The notes under the pieces are model-generated. The model worked only from the letters and a program-made list of their open reading frames with translations. It ran no database searches and was not told where the DNA came from. DNA of 64,000 nucleotides from Onthophagus taurus. Taxonomy: Eukaryota; Arthropoda; Insecta; Coleoptera; Scarabaeidae. Shown one piece after another: positions 43,051 through 54,749 of this stretch. The stretch lies in the NCBI RefSeq assembly GCF_036711975.1, contig NC_091968.1, positions 28,257,001 through 28,321,000 of the forward strand. The letters are read 5' to 3'. Both the position numbers and the translations under genes were made by a program. The number at the start of each line of letters is the position of its first letter. Positions within the stretch are counted from its first letter, which is position 1.

Positions 43051-43189
43051 TAAGAGAATTTAGCAACGTTTTTAACAAGTTTAGTGTGGAGAATCTTTGG
43101 CTTATAGTGATTTATACCATATCTTACTTATTATTAATGACTATGATTATTGACTTTAATTTTTGCAGAATTCGTTCAAGATATTAGAT

Positions 43190-44890
43190 ATTATATTTTC
43201 ATTTTCACGGGGATCGGGTTGTAAATTAACGACAATAAGTGATCTTGGGAACCCCGATACAGCCCAATTTTAATTTTTAATAAAGAGCAGAGAAATAAGG
43301 CGGGTGGAAGTTCTCTCCCCCTTTAAAGCTTTTTGGACGTGTTTTTGCCGCCGAACGTTTTAATAATCGACCGCGCGGTAGAACTTCCGGCTAAAATGAA
43401 TTAATTAAAAGTTAAAGATCGGATTACGTCGGTTCTTAGTGAAACTTATAAACGTCGTCAAGGCGGAAAGAAGGAATTTAGAATATTATTACACGGGGTA
43501 TTTATGAGTGGCACTTCATAAAATGTCGGTAATAAAGGTCGAGCAGGTGTCGTGTCGGCCATAAAAACAACGTGAGATGGTTTTTACTGCCTTCGGAATG
43601 ATTGATGAGAGGCGCCTGGGTGTTTTACAACTCTACAACTCGGTTTAAGTCTCTTTGGGCACACTTCTTATGTTTAATTTCAATTACGCACCAAGTCTCA
43701 GGTTCCGAAATGTTATTGTTCGGCAGGTTCCCTATTAAAATTTTATGAGCAAGGCGAATTTTCCTTTTTGTTAAGGAACGTCGTAAAATGTCTCAATTTC
43801 TCTTATTATCCCGGCGCCTCCGCCATTTTCGCCCCGCTACCTTATTTGAAATTCCTCGGGAAATTTGAAATGCAATACTTAGTTTCGGTACGATGTTGAT
43901 GTTCTTAATAATGGTAACGATAATAATAATCATAATAATTGACGTGAACACCGCATAGTGGTGCAACTGACAGGCGTGCGTCCCCGCTGTTGCTCACCTA
44001 GTCCTCGGGATTTTGATTAATAAAACAAAAGGTGAGATCTTCAGTTCCGACGGCTGACGTCGGGACTCAGAAACGATGATGACGAGAACGATGCCGAGTT
44101 TCGCGAACAAAGAGCGACGGGCGCGGAACTAATTAATATGCACTTTGGGTGGAACAAAGAAGTTGTTCTAGTCTACTCTATTCCAGAGCTCGTCTTCTTC
44201 TACAGGTACCAGGTACCGCTTCGTTCCTTGGAAACACCACGACAAACCGCACAAATAGGCAGCGAAGCTGACAATTCTGACGTGAGAGGCCTTCCGCAAT
44301 CCGTTTATAACGAACCCATTGTAATCGACCGTTCGCTTTTAATAGATTTAATACGAATACGATTAAAAAATAATAAAATTCTTTTGAGAATAGGAATTAG
44401 TTAAAGAATAAAAAAAGAAGTATTAAAAGCGCATTTAAAGATTCGTGACTGGGAAATTGTATTTGCCATTACCGGCTCGACGTGGTTTGGAGGGAAAAAT
44501 GCTCGAGCGCTGTGGTGGACGAAAATCAAATTGCTCCGGAAGTGGATTACGCGTCCTCGTTAATTATCCCGGCTCTTTGTTTGCCCGAAGGGGCGACCGA
44601 AAAATTTCCGAAAACGAGAAAAAAGTGGATGGGAAAAAAACGATGAGATCTCTACCTCTTTCCCGGATGCAAATCGACGTGGAAATTACACGGTAAAACG
44701 TAAAACATCTCTGAAACTGAGTCGAATTCTCGACAACCGGAGGGGTTTGAGAATGCATATTCAAAATCGGCGCTGCGGTGGCAACCGAAGTTCACTACTC
44801 CTCTTTCTCAAAATATTCGGAGTCAGGGCCGGCTTTAGTTTAGGATGGATCCCGAAAGGTCTTTAATTAATTCGCCCTCTGCTATTTAAT
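43190..44890. other. CpG-rich islands 5 and 6
   Basis: A long stretch dense in CG (for example gacgggcgcggaact near 44115), broken by AT-rich parts such as an aataataataatcataat run near 43925. Frames at 44138-44404 and 44445-44696 are open but show no domain. Island 5 shares the spaced motif gttctctcc...aagctttttgga (43310-43335) with the island at 48990. The piece 44900-45119 is AT-rich without recognisable content. Confidence 0.4.
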
Positions 44891-45119
44891 TACTCCGCAT
44901 CCTCTTACAATTCGAAGTGGTAATTTGTGAATTAAAATTATACGGTAACGTAATTTTGATTTCGTTTTATTTATATAAACTGAGATATTCAACTTCATTT
45001 CTATTAATTCATTTACAGTTAAATCTCGATATAAATCATCATCATAACGTTTCCATTATAAGTAATTTGAGAACGAATGGAGATATCGAGATGCGATTTT
45101 CACTAATATTAATAATATT

Positions 45120-46780
45120 TTTTAATAAATAATGAAATGATCTTAATAAGAATCAAAAATACTTTAATTTGGTACCAAACATGATATATTTGGGTTAAAA
45201 AATAAAACAGTTTGGTTAGAAACTGTAAAATGTCAAAATTAAACAACGATTTTTTGATAAATATTATAATTATCTTAATAAGAATCAAAAATGCTTTAAT
45301 TTGATACCAAACATGATATATATGGGTTAAAAAATAAGAAAAGTTAGGTTAGAAAGTGTAAAATGTCAAAATTAAACAACGATTTTTTTGATAAATATTG
45401 AAATTATCTTAATAAGAATCAAAAATACTTTAATTTGATACCAAACACGATATGTTTACGTTAAAAAATAAGAAAGTTAGGTTATAAACTGTCAAATGTC
45501 AAATAATCGCCATTTTTTTGCTAAAAATTATGATATCTCGATAACGGTTAGAGATAAATAGGTTGAGTTTGGGTTCATTTTAAAGGATTTTTAATTTCCT
45601 ATCCATTTATGTTAAAAAAAGAACACCTTTATAACTAAAAAATTTTCTGAATTGATCCTTATTAAGAAACAAATACAAAATTTGGTTATGTCCGATTAAT
45701 CGAGCGTGCTCAGCCGTGTTGATCGTATGTAGTGCACGTTAGTAGACGCATGTTCATAATTTTAGATTGGTCGGACGCTGACCATTACTCGGGTATCTAG
45801 GTTTAGTGTTAGTTCCACTTTTAGTTCAACAAAAATATAGAATAATCTAGCGCTGATTGGCAGTTAAAACTAGAACTAACACTAGATCTAGAACTGGAAA
45901 GTTTCGGGTTTAGCCGTGCGTCTTCTTTGATGATAAGGATTTTTTCCCCAAACCTCTAGGCCTTACTGTAGTCGAGATACAGCCGCTTCGTATCTTTAAC
46001 GGGACACCCGGTATATTTGTCATTACACTAAAACTAGAACTAACGCTAGACCTAGAACTAGAACATGATAGATTTGGGTTAAAAAATAAAAAGTTAGATT
46101 AAAAACTGTTAAATGTCGAAATTAAATAATTAAATATAACGATTTTTTAATAAATAATGAAATGATCTTAATAAGAATCAAAAATGCTTTAATTTGGTAC
46201 CAAACATGATATATTTGGGTTAAAAAATAAAACAGTTTGGTTAGAAACAGTCAAATGTCAAAATTAAATATAACGATTTTTTGATAAATATTATAATTAT
46301 CTTAATAAGAATCAAAAATGCTTTAATTTGCTACCAAACATGATACATATGGGTTAAAAAATAAAAAAGTTAGGTTAGAAACTGTAAAATGTCAAAATTA
46401 AACAACGATTTTTTTGATAAATATTGAAATTATCTTAATAAGAACCAGAAATACTTTAATTTGATACCAAACACGATATGTTTACGTTAAAAAATAAAAA
46501 AGTTAGGTTATAAACTGTCAAATGTCAAATAATCGCCATTTTCTTTTGCTAAAATTTAAGATATCTCGATAACGGTTGGAGATAAATAGGTCGAGTTTGG
46601 GTTCATTTTAAAAGATTTTTAATTTCCTATCCATTTATATTAAAAAAAGAACCCCTTATTAACTAAAAAATTCTGAATTGATCCTTATTAAGAAACAAAT
46701 ACAAAATTTGGTTATGTCCGATTAATTGGGCGTACTCAGCCGTGTTGGTCTTATGTAGTGTACGTTAGTAGACGCATGTT
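45120..46780. repeat. Two-level repeat: 130-bp units within a duplicated block of about 650 bp
   Basis: Block one (45120-45752) and block two (about 46125-46779) are near-identical. Both run from atgaaatgatcttaataaga to gtagacgcatgtt. Inside each, the motif cttaataagaatcaaaaat recurs about every 133 bp (45142, 45274, 45408), with a dataccaaac-type companion. Between the blocks lie palindromic repeats. The duplicated block ends (cagccgtgttggtc) are shared exactly, so the duplication boundaries are sharp. Confidence 0.9.
45790..46070. repeat. TTAA-family palindromic repeat arms between duplicated blocks
   Basis: A lone unit with ctaggtttagtgttag and aactagaactaacactagat arms ends at 45920 as gggtttagccgtgcgtcttc, without a mirror arm. 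A second arm without centre lies at 46028-46065. The single end (gtgcgtcttc) recurs at 61480 and 47970 and may be a true terminus. Confidence 0.75.
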
Positions 46781-46794
46781 ATATGCAAGAATAA

Positions 46795-47110
46795 TATACA
46801 ATAATCTAGCGCTGATTGGCAGTTAAAACTATCACTAGAACTAACACAAGACCTAGAACTAGAATCATTCGGGATTAGCCGTCTTGAGAGACGTGCGGCT
46901 AACCCCGAATGTTTCTAGTTCTCGGTCTAGTGTTAGTTCTAGTTTTAATTGTCATTGCTGTATATTTTTGTTGAACTAACACTAGAACTAACGCTAGACC
47001 TAGAACTAGAATCATTCGGATTTAGCCGAACATCTCTTAAGACGGCTAAACCCGAATGATTCTAGTTCTAGATCTAGTGTTAGTTCTAGTGACAGTGTTA
47101 GGTAGAGCTA
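46795..47110. repeat. TTAA-family palindromic repeats, two junctions
   Basis: The junction near 46883 is gattagccgtcTTGAgagacg, with TTAA decayed to TTGA. The junction near 47038 is cgaacatctcTTAAgacggc, with flanking aaccccgaatgtttctag and cccgaatgattctagttc. The orientation of the asymmetric ends shows the units pointing in opposite directions. Confidence 0.85.
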
Positions 47111-47804
47111 GTTAGCACTCGATAGTGTTAGGTTGTGTAGGTTCGGCCTCACGACTTCGGCCGAATCCGACTATATCATATAATTAGTGTTTTAGACCAT
47201 GAAGTTTAATGAAAGATGATTTATATTTGAAGGTTGTTACATGACATTCTATAGATCCTCGAAGCTGTATTCATTCTGTTTGTTGCTATTGATGATGAGA
47301 AATACAAACTACTCTACAAACTAAGTCGATCAGAAATTCTGCTCAACCTAAACTCGACTAAAATTACAAGAAAACCACATCTCCGGAGAAGTAGATAGTG
47401 ACAGAAATAATTTTCTTTCTGTATTTGTATCTATAAATGACGAGGAATACGATGCAATTTAAATTAAATTAATCAGAAATTCTGTTCAATTCGAAATTTG
47501 CTAGGATTCAATGAAAACTGGTTTTCAAAGAAATAGCAAAAGATATTTTTTTTAATATTTGCTGTTTTAAAATAACGAAAAGTACGATGCAAGTCAAATT
47601 AAATTGATCAGGAAACGACCTCGGTATTTATTGTCCTAGATGTAGGTTATTAAGTTCATGCATTTAAAAAGGCTTCAAATTCCAAGAAAATAATTAAAAC
47701 AACACCCACAACGATTGTAACTAATAAGGCATGAGCCGACAATATCGACCTCGAGACTCCAAATGTAGTTATGACTTTAGATAATTAAGTAATGGATGAC
47801 TTTA

Positions 47805-47975
47805 AAACGTTAGTCATCTTAAGAAACGCACGGCTAAACTCGAATCAGTTATAGGTCTAGTGTTAGCTCTAGTTTTAGTTGTTATCTACCGCTAGATTGT
47901 TTTATATCTTGATTAAACTAAAAACAGAACTAAGACTAGATCTAGAATTAGAATCATTCGGGTTTAGCCGTACGT
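47805..47975. repeat. TTAA-family repeat, single unit
   Basis: The unit opens tcatcTTAAgaaacgcacgg and closes gggtttagccgtacgtcttc at 47980. The centre linker has ttatctaccgctagattg. The region between 47111 and 47800 has no feature I can name, apart from the short ggcctcacgacttcggcc inverted motif near 47141. Confidence 0.78.
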
Positions 47976-47990
47976 CTTCAGAAATAATAA

Positions 47991-48215
47991 TCTAAAATAA
48001 AAATTAAAGATTTCAACACATCTACAAGTAAAGAAGTGAAATAATTCAAATAAAATCGGATCAATAAACATGAATTAAATTAAATTATTGTATAAACAGA
48101 AATACAAAAATTTGTCCACAAACCATATAATATTGGATAAATGTATAACAAAATGAGTGATTCCAACCGCTATTTAATTATAACGAGTTGTTTATTTTAG
48201 TTAGCAATTCAATTT
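47991..48215 (+). repeat. Left copy of a 200-bp inverted pair
   Basis: Its sequence, ctaaaataaaaattaaagat to ttgtttattttagttagcaa, reappears in inverted orientation at 51528-51727. A 29-bp piece near 48100 is unique to this copy. No frame. Confidence 0.9.
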
Positions 48216-48299
48216 GAATGTTATTTATTTATGTTATTAGTTATTTTGTTAATTTATAAAGTAATTGCGGCGAAATAATGACAAACAACAATAATTTTG

Positions 48300-49260
48300 C
48301 GTTTAAATAAGTTTTGCGCTTAAGTGCCTATCGTTTCCCCGCAGGATTTTTCTTCGAAAGAATATATTCTAGTCACGTACACCACGTCACCGACGGCCTC
48401 AACGACTTGGACGTCTTTATTGAATATGGAATAACCTCCCCCGAGTTCCCGTTGAAGACGCGTCGAGACACCAAAGTCGCTCGCCGTAATTGAAAACTAA
48501 CGCAAATTGTACGGAAATTTTCCTTCTTACATTGCGATCCGTGCAATTCTCCCCTCAAAAGGCAGCCGACTATTTTCAACTCTCAAAAGCGAACCGGTTT
48601 TCGAATTTCAAACTTTAAATTATTCGAATTCAAAACGTTTTGTGAATTCTAGTTATTTTTGTTAGGTCCGGATTTAATTGTAATTTTGTGTTGTTTCAAA
48701 CGGAGAAAACATGTCTATAAAGTTAACTCGAGGGCCGGGGGGTTAACAAAAGGAGCAACAGAATGTCGTAACTCGATGCTGCTGGGAACCGGGGGCGAAT
48801 TTAAATCCGGAACAGTTAATTGAATCAATAACTCTCCCGAAATGGGGCAAAAATGAGAGTGTTGTAAAACAGGAACGGCGAAGAGAATTAGTGTTGTCAC
48901 GGAAGAAATTAAAACTTAAGTATTTCTTGTCTTATTTTATTTTTAGTTGTAATAAAGAAATGGTAAAGAAAAAAAAAAATAAAGAGTGGTGATGGAGTTC
49001 TCTCCATGGTGAAGCTTTTTGATACAGAACCACGACCGATGCGAACACATTCAACTGCTTCAATGAATTATTCATCGTTTATGAATAATTTAATTCAAGA
49101 TAGGAAACGACCAAAGCTCTACGACTTCGCTTCTTCGTACACCAGCACGATTTTTCAAGGACCATTATGACAGTCATTACCGGTTGCCATTGACGGGGAT
49201 TAAAGTGTGAAGATGCCGAAGACGTTGTCGTTATAGTCCACAAAAAGAATTGAACTCAAT
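48300..49260. other. CpG-rich islands 7 and 8
   Basis: Two blocks (48300-48930 and 48990-49260). In the first, a good acceptor (tatcgtttccccgcag, 48329-48344) precedes a 49-codon open frame (HVHHVTDGLNDLDVFIEYGI) ending in TGA at 48493. I do not recognise it and it may be chance. The rest of the block and the second block have no domain. Sequence 49261-49620 is AT-rich and shows nothing recognisable. Confidence 0.35.
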
Positions 49261-49624
49261 AAATTTCCTAAAAATAAATACTAGATAATACTAGAAATAA
49301 TACTAGATATAACCGACTAATACAGGGAAAGGGGTCTCCGTTATATGAAAATTTTTAATTTGCACTTTAAACTGTTTGAATTAACAATTTTAATGCATAC
49401 AATTTCTGACAACTTGGCTTTATATTTATACCAAGGACGGTGAATCTAAAAGGACTGCAACATCTCGGGGACAGGTGCACAGCTCGAAGGCCCGTTCGTG
49501 ACGTCACGTAACTACTATTTCACACTTTGAATTAGCAAATGCTTAATTTATTCTATTCATGTTTTGTAATGTTGGATAAAATAAATATCTTGATCGAATT
49601 GGCCGTGAGTTTCTTATTATTAAT

Positions 49625-51510
49625 GTTTTTAGTTCTAGTTCTAGAGTTAGATCTATTATTAGTTTAACAACAATCTAGCACGGAATAACAATTAAAACTA
49701 GAACTAACACTAGACCTAGAACTAGAAAGTTTCGGCTAAATGGCTAAATCCGAATGTTTCTAGTTCCAGGTCTAGTGTTAGTTCACAAACAATACACAAC
49801 TTAGCACTATCTCGTGCTAACTAGCGCTACCTAACATTGTTACTAGAATTAAGTTTAGCCGTCTTAAGAGACGTGCGGCTAAACCCGAATGTTTCTAGTT
49901 CTAGGTCTAGTGTTATTTCTAGTTTTCTTTCACAAACAATACACAACCTAGCACTATTTGCTGCTAACTAGCGCTATCTAACACTGATACTAGAACTAAC
50001 ATTAGATCTAGAACTAGAATCATTCGGGTTTAGCCGTCTTAAGAGACGTGCAGCTAAACCCGAATGTTTCTAGTTCTAGGTCTAGTGTTAGTTCACAAAC
50101 AATACACAACTTAGCACTATCTCGTGCTAACTAGCGCTACCTAACACTGTTACTAGAATTAACACTAGATCTAGAACTAGAATCATTCGGGTTTAGCCGT
50201 CTTAAGAGACGTGCGGCTAAACCCGAATGTTTCTAGTTCTAGGTCTAGTGTTATTTCTAGTTTTCGTTCACAAACAATACACAACCTAGCGCTATTTGCT
50301 GCTAACTAGCGCTATCTAACACTGATACTAGAACTAACACTAGATCTAGAACTAGAATCATTCGGGTTTAGCCGTCTTAAGAGACGTGCGGCTAAACCCG
50401 AATGTTTCTAGTTCTAGGTCTAGTGTTAGTTCACAAACAATACACAACTTAGCACTATCTCGTGCTAACTAGCGCTACCTAACACTGTTACTAGAACTAA
50501 TACTAGATCTAGAACTAGAATCATTCGGGTTTAGCCGTCTTAAGAGACGTGCGGCTAAACCCGAATGTTTCTAGTTCTAGGTCTAGTGTTAGTTCTAGTT
50601 TTCGTTCACAAACAATACACAACCTAGCACTATTTAGTGCTAACTAGCGCTATCTAACACTGATACTAGAACTAACACTAGATCTAGAACTAGAATCATT
50701 CGGGTTTAGCCATTTTAAGAGACGTGCGGCTAAACCCGACTGTTTCTAGTTCTAGGTCTAGTGTTAGTTCTAGTTTTAGTTCACAAAAACACAACCTAAC
50801 ACTATCTATTACTAACTAGCGCTACCTAACACTGTTAGTAGAACTAACACTAGATCTAGTTTTAGTTCACAAACAATACACAACCTAGCATTATTTAGTG
50901 CTAACTGGCGCTACCTAACACTGTTACTAGAATTAACACTAGATCTAGAACTAGAATCATTCGGGTTTAGCCGTCTTAAGAGACGTTCGGCTAAACCTGA
51001 ATGTTTCTAGTTGTAGGTCTAGTGTTAGTTCTAGTTTTAATTCACAAACAATATATAACCTAGCATTCTCTAGTGTTAACTAGCGCTATCTAACACTGTT
51101 ACTAGAACTAACACTAGATCTAGAATTAGAAACATTCGGATTTAGCCGTCTTGAAAGACGTTCTGTTAAACCCGAATGTTTCTAGTTCTAGGTCTAGTGT
51201 TGGTTCTAGTTTTAGTTCACAAAAAATACACAACCTAACACTATCTATTACTAACTAGCGCTACCTAATATTGTTAGTAGAACTAACACTAGATCTAGAA
51301 CTAGAAACAATCAGGTTTAGCCGTCTTAAGAGACGTTCGGCTAAACCTGAATGTTTCTAGTTCTAGGTCTAGTGTTAGTTCTAGTTTTAGTTCACAAACA
51401 ATACACAACCTAGCATTATCTAGTGCAAACTAGCGCTACCTAACATTGTTACTAGAACTAACACTAAATCTAGAGCTAGAAACAATCGGGTTTAGCTGTC
51501 TTATCTAGTA
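49625..51510. repeat. Array of TTAA-junction palindromic units, 163/175 bp
   Basis: About ten units are joined head-to-tail. Each unit starts TTAAgagacgtgcggctaaa, continues with cccgaatgtttctagttcta, an arm of CTAG motifs every six bases, a linker (caatacacaacctagcac) and an opposite arm, and ends cgggtttagccgtcTTAA. Junctions are palindromic, centred on cTTAAg. Centres lie at 49861, 50036, 50199, 50374, 50537, 50712, 50973, 51148, 51323 and 51498, a spacing of 175, 163, 175, 163, 175, 261, 175, 175, 175. The 163-bp form lacks a tagttctagttttc-like segment. The linker itself contains another short palindrome (agcac.atct.gtgct). No frame. Confidence 0.97.
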
Positions 51511-51527
51511 AGTCTTTAGTTTCTATT

Positions 51528-51727
51528 AGAAATTGAATTACTAACTAATATAAACAACTCGTTATAATTAAATAGCACTTGGAATCACTCATTTTGTTAT
51601 ACATTTACTAAATATTATATGATTTATGCAATAATTTAATTTAATTCCTATTTATTGATCCGATTTCATTTGAATGATTTCGTTTCTTTACTTGTAGATG
51701 TGTTGAAATCTTGAATTTTTATTTTAG
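51528..51727 (-). repeat. Right copy of the 200-bp inverted pair
   Basis: The reverse complement of this block matches 47991-48215, with roughly one change per 12-15 bases. Between the copies lie the islands and the palindromic array. The pair could be the ends of a large element, but the bases outside them do not match. Confidence 0.88.
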
Positions 51728-51769
51728 GTTTTTTTTTTTGGTGGAAAACGGGAAAGTAGTGGGGAACTG

Positions 51770-52400
51770 TTTGAATTAGTATGGGTCTCGCAATTTACAA
51801 GATCTGCAAAAATTGCCGCCCCCCTTTGAAGTCGCGCCAACGCATCCCGGGTGGCTGTGGTGGTCGTGGCAGTGTTGATGACGCGGCCATTTCAAATTCC
51901 GTTTGCCGATTTCTCGCCTCCTTCCCCAACGTTCCCTGCACCGCGTCCTTTGTCCGTGCCACTTTTCGGGGGGGCTCGCACTTTTTGCCGACGAGGCGTC
52001 GCGCATTCCGGTCACGACGCGCCCCCCACAACTGGGGCGGAACACGATTTCGTTCGTTCAAACCACCTTCACTAACAAGTGAAACCAAAAAATAAAATAT
52101 TAATTCAAAAGAAAAATGTATAAATAATTCTCGGTTTTAATGACATTATTCATTAGTTATCATTAATCACGTTGGCGGTGGGTTGGGAACAAATGAGAGT
52201 CAAAACAGTTGAACTCTCCAATCGAGAGGGATGATCGCACTTTTTGATGAACTGCTCGGTGGGGTAATAAAACCGTCCGAAACGATTCATTTACCCCTAA
52301 AAACGGACCGGGTTTATGTTAATAACGTCGTCGTTCGCAATGGATGCACCTGTTTATAGCCTCGTTGTAATTATAAATGCTGATTCGGACGGCCTAAACG
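51770..52400. other. CpG-rich islands 9 and 10
   Basis: 51770-52090 is very CpG-rich with overlapping open frames on both strands (for example 51781-52095 plus and 51795-52088 minus), typical of composition rather than coding. 52160-52330 contains gcggtgggttgggaacaaat and ttgatgaactgctcgg. The last part, to 52600, is AT-rich. Confidence 0.4.
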
Positions 52401-52589
52401 GTTACTCGTTTATTTTATGGTTTCACCCATATCGTAACTATAAATTTTACTATGCGTATACAATTTTACATTTATACAGAATTAAAAGGTTAAGGTACTC
52501 TAATACTACAAGATAAAAAGGTGTCATCACATACATTATGCATTTTGTATGATACTTGTAATACACAATTAGTAATATAGGATTTTTTG

Positions 52590-53680
52590 AAGTTACAAAG
52601 ATCTCATTATCCTTCTGAGTCCACTCATGGTAGCTGCTAACTTTTTCCTCAAATAACTTAGGTGCGGCATAAACTCATCACTTATTGATCTCGGTGATTC
52701 CCTCAGCTTCTTCTTCCTCATCTTCCCAAATGTGCCCTTATCGTGGCGTTGGAATAGATTTCTTTCTATTTTCGTTTTTTTTCCTCTCCCGAGCAAGACT
52801 CTTTAGCTGCTGCATAGTCTTCTCTCGGCTGGTTGCAATCTGCGTCACTGTCTCTTCCCATATTGTTTTCAATCTCCTTATGTGTCACTGCGCTCTAGTC
52901 TCCATGTTCATCTGTGGTTTCCTCACCTGTTCCATTCGTCTGAAGTGGCCAAAGCAAGACAGCTGTCTATCTTTAATCATCCTCTGTTCCATACTCTGTC
53001 CCGTCGTGTCTTTCCTGCAACCCTCCGGAGGCACTTCATTTGCATTGAATTAACTCCACTGATATTCCTATTTGCGGTTCTACTTTCACTGCTATAGTTA
53101 AGTATAGGCTCAATGATCGCTTTATAAACCCTTGTGCTCCGGCTTACTTCGTCCTTTCCAAACATACAACGACTCAGGATATAGTAAACCTTGGTAGCGT
53201 TGTCCACTCTGTTTCTGACTTCTTTAGTAAGCTTGCCCGTTTAGTGGATTGTCGTGTTCAGATATTGATAGCTGCTGATCTGGGTGAGAAGTTGATCATC
53301 AAATTCGATGTGGATGTTATCCACCTGTTCCTTTGTCCTTGTCACTACTACTAATGTGCAATGAGAACTACAATATTTGCATATATTAGAGCCTGGCATA
53401 TGGTCCACTTAGGTTGAGCATGCCGACCACCGAAGTTTCTGTTCTTGTCTTGCATTTCTTCGCCTCTTCATCCATAAAAGCTACAAATAGCAATTTAGAC
53501 AAACTCTCTTTTTTCCATGACAAACATGCTAGAGGTCTTCCCGTTAAACCTCACCACTCCCTCCACTCACTAAAACGTGGACCCGATGGCCTGCATTAGT
53601 TATGGAGGAGTCCCTTTCTTCTCTAATACTTTCCAGACTACTTGCCTTGCCACCTCATCAAACGCAGCAATGCCATGTAT
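52590..53680 (-). pseudogene. RTE-like LINE fragment 1
   Basis: Minus-strand blocks run from an RT finger-like region (FDEVARQVVWKVLEKKGVP, about 53660) to a C-terminal block VYKAIIEPILNYSSESRTAN, then MKCLRRVAGKTRRDRV (52990-53130). Both are characteristic of RTE-type LINEs (SVLWKALExxGVP; YRPILxYGSExW...MKxLRRVxGxTRxDR). Frameshifts and stops are frequent and the catalytic YADD block is degraded. Part of the sequence (52745-53345) is duplicated at 57095-57797. Confidence 0.75.
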
Positions 53681-54740
53681 GCAGAGAAATTGAGATCTTG
53701 TGTTTGGCATCCTGGTATGAGATGATTCCTTCATTCGTAACGTTAAAGTGCAACATTCTGACGTTGTACCATATTGTTTGCTGACGTGTCATCATGTGAG
53801 GTTCTCCCGCACCCACCGAATAGGTACTTATATGCACTGGATCATTTAAAACAAACTTTATTGTGTAATATAAACTCTTCTGGAAATCGATCATTTTCAT
53901 TTCGTTTGTTATCAAATCAAATGGGTGATTTGGACTTGGCATCAACACATACTACGGCCTTTCTGGCAGTTTTCTGCCACTTTGTAGATCACACCTGACA
54001 TCAGTTATCTTGTTTACTAATACGAACGGCAATAGATACATAGATAACTCTCAAACGTTCATCGTGCAGTAAAAATATTAACTCTTCTCTCTAAATCACA
54101 TTGATACTTAATCTCTTCCCATCATTCCTAACAAGATTACAAACTTTATCTTTAATCGCACTAACAGGTTTAATGATTACAACATTATTTTCTTTGCTTT
54201 CAGGACTTTTACGAACTCGGAACCGTTGGCGGCAACTTACCATATAGGCTGTGAAAGGAAACGTCTTTTCTTTGAAATGGTCTCCATACACCAAGAGGTT
54301 GCGTCCGTTAACTCAAGAACAAATATTCAAAACCTCAGTGTCATCTACTATCTATGAAGGATATGGTGCGTAGTGGTGATTTCTCTGATTTCTTTTTCTT
54401 ACATCTCGTCTCCTTAACGTATTTGTTAGTTTCCATCTGACCTCTTGAGTTTACAGATTCCTTCATTACCTTCCTTGTTGTTTTTGTTGGTTGGCACTCC
54501 TGGATTGATTTTAAAACTGCCGCGATTTTTCGTGATTTCTAGGTTATGTCACACCGACTTGCATTGTTCACGTCGACTTCTAGTTCGGTCCTTCCTAAAA
54601 TTTTAATTTTAACTTGTTAACTCAGTTTGACTTCATTCAATTCCTTGTTTTCGGTGAGCCTTCATCTGTGATGGGCTGTTTACACCCGTTTGTGCGCTCT
54701 TTTTCGTAAGTTTAAGAGGTTAACCTCAATTTTGTTGTTT
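53681..54740. other. Unassigned repeat-like region
   Basis: Short unrelated open frames on both strands (for example 53658-53948 and 54091-54294 minus) show no recognised motif. It lies between two LINE fragments and is probably older retrotransposon 5' sequence. Confidence 0.3.
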
Positions 54741-54749
54741 CATTGAATT

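Larger units (their letters stand above)
36640..43140 (+). pseudogene. Decayed non-LTR retrotransposon (CR1/Jockey-like) with three later insertions
   Basis: Plus-strand pieces follow the LINE order. An endonuclease remnant contains EHWMKESLLERLKFL (about 36850). After a linker come YIIN-type pre-RT pieces (KLEAIWQMINKELEGKKENN, 38140). RT blocks are FPDELKVGKVVPVIW (38430), RLIEYMENNKLFNEAQYGYA (38505), GIKGLPNHMIRSYLSNR (38660), EGSILGPVLFIIYINDLS (39063) and VKWFGANNLNLNVNKTQ (40794). A thumb/C-terminal block (RSLAVAIFTIRCIRTI, 40922) also occurs earlier, at 37370, in a partial second copy. Stops abound. The copy is interrupted by insertions at 39145, 41321 and 42333 and by an unidentified segment 38740-39045. 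Two nested copies or an internal duplication make up the left part. Confidence 0.7.

Noticed and set aside
48345..48493. Possible unannotated exon in island 7
   Set aside because: A good acceptor and 49 open codons exist, but no partner exon or known domain; kept only as a note in the island entry.
49625..51510. CRISPR-like array
   Set aside because: The units are long, palindromic and TTAA-joined, with repeated linkers instead of unique spacers, in an animal genome.
51776..52095. Overlapping open frames on both strands in the CpG-rich island
   Set aside because: Rich in Arg/Pro/Ser/Gly without a known domain, simultaneously open on both strands, which points to composition effects.
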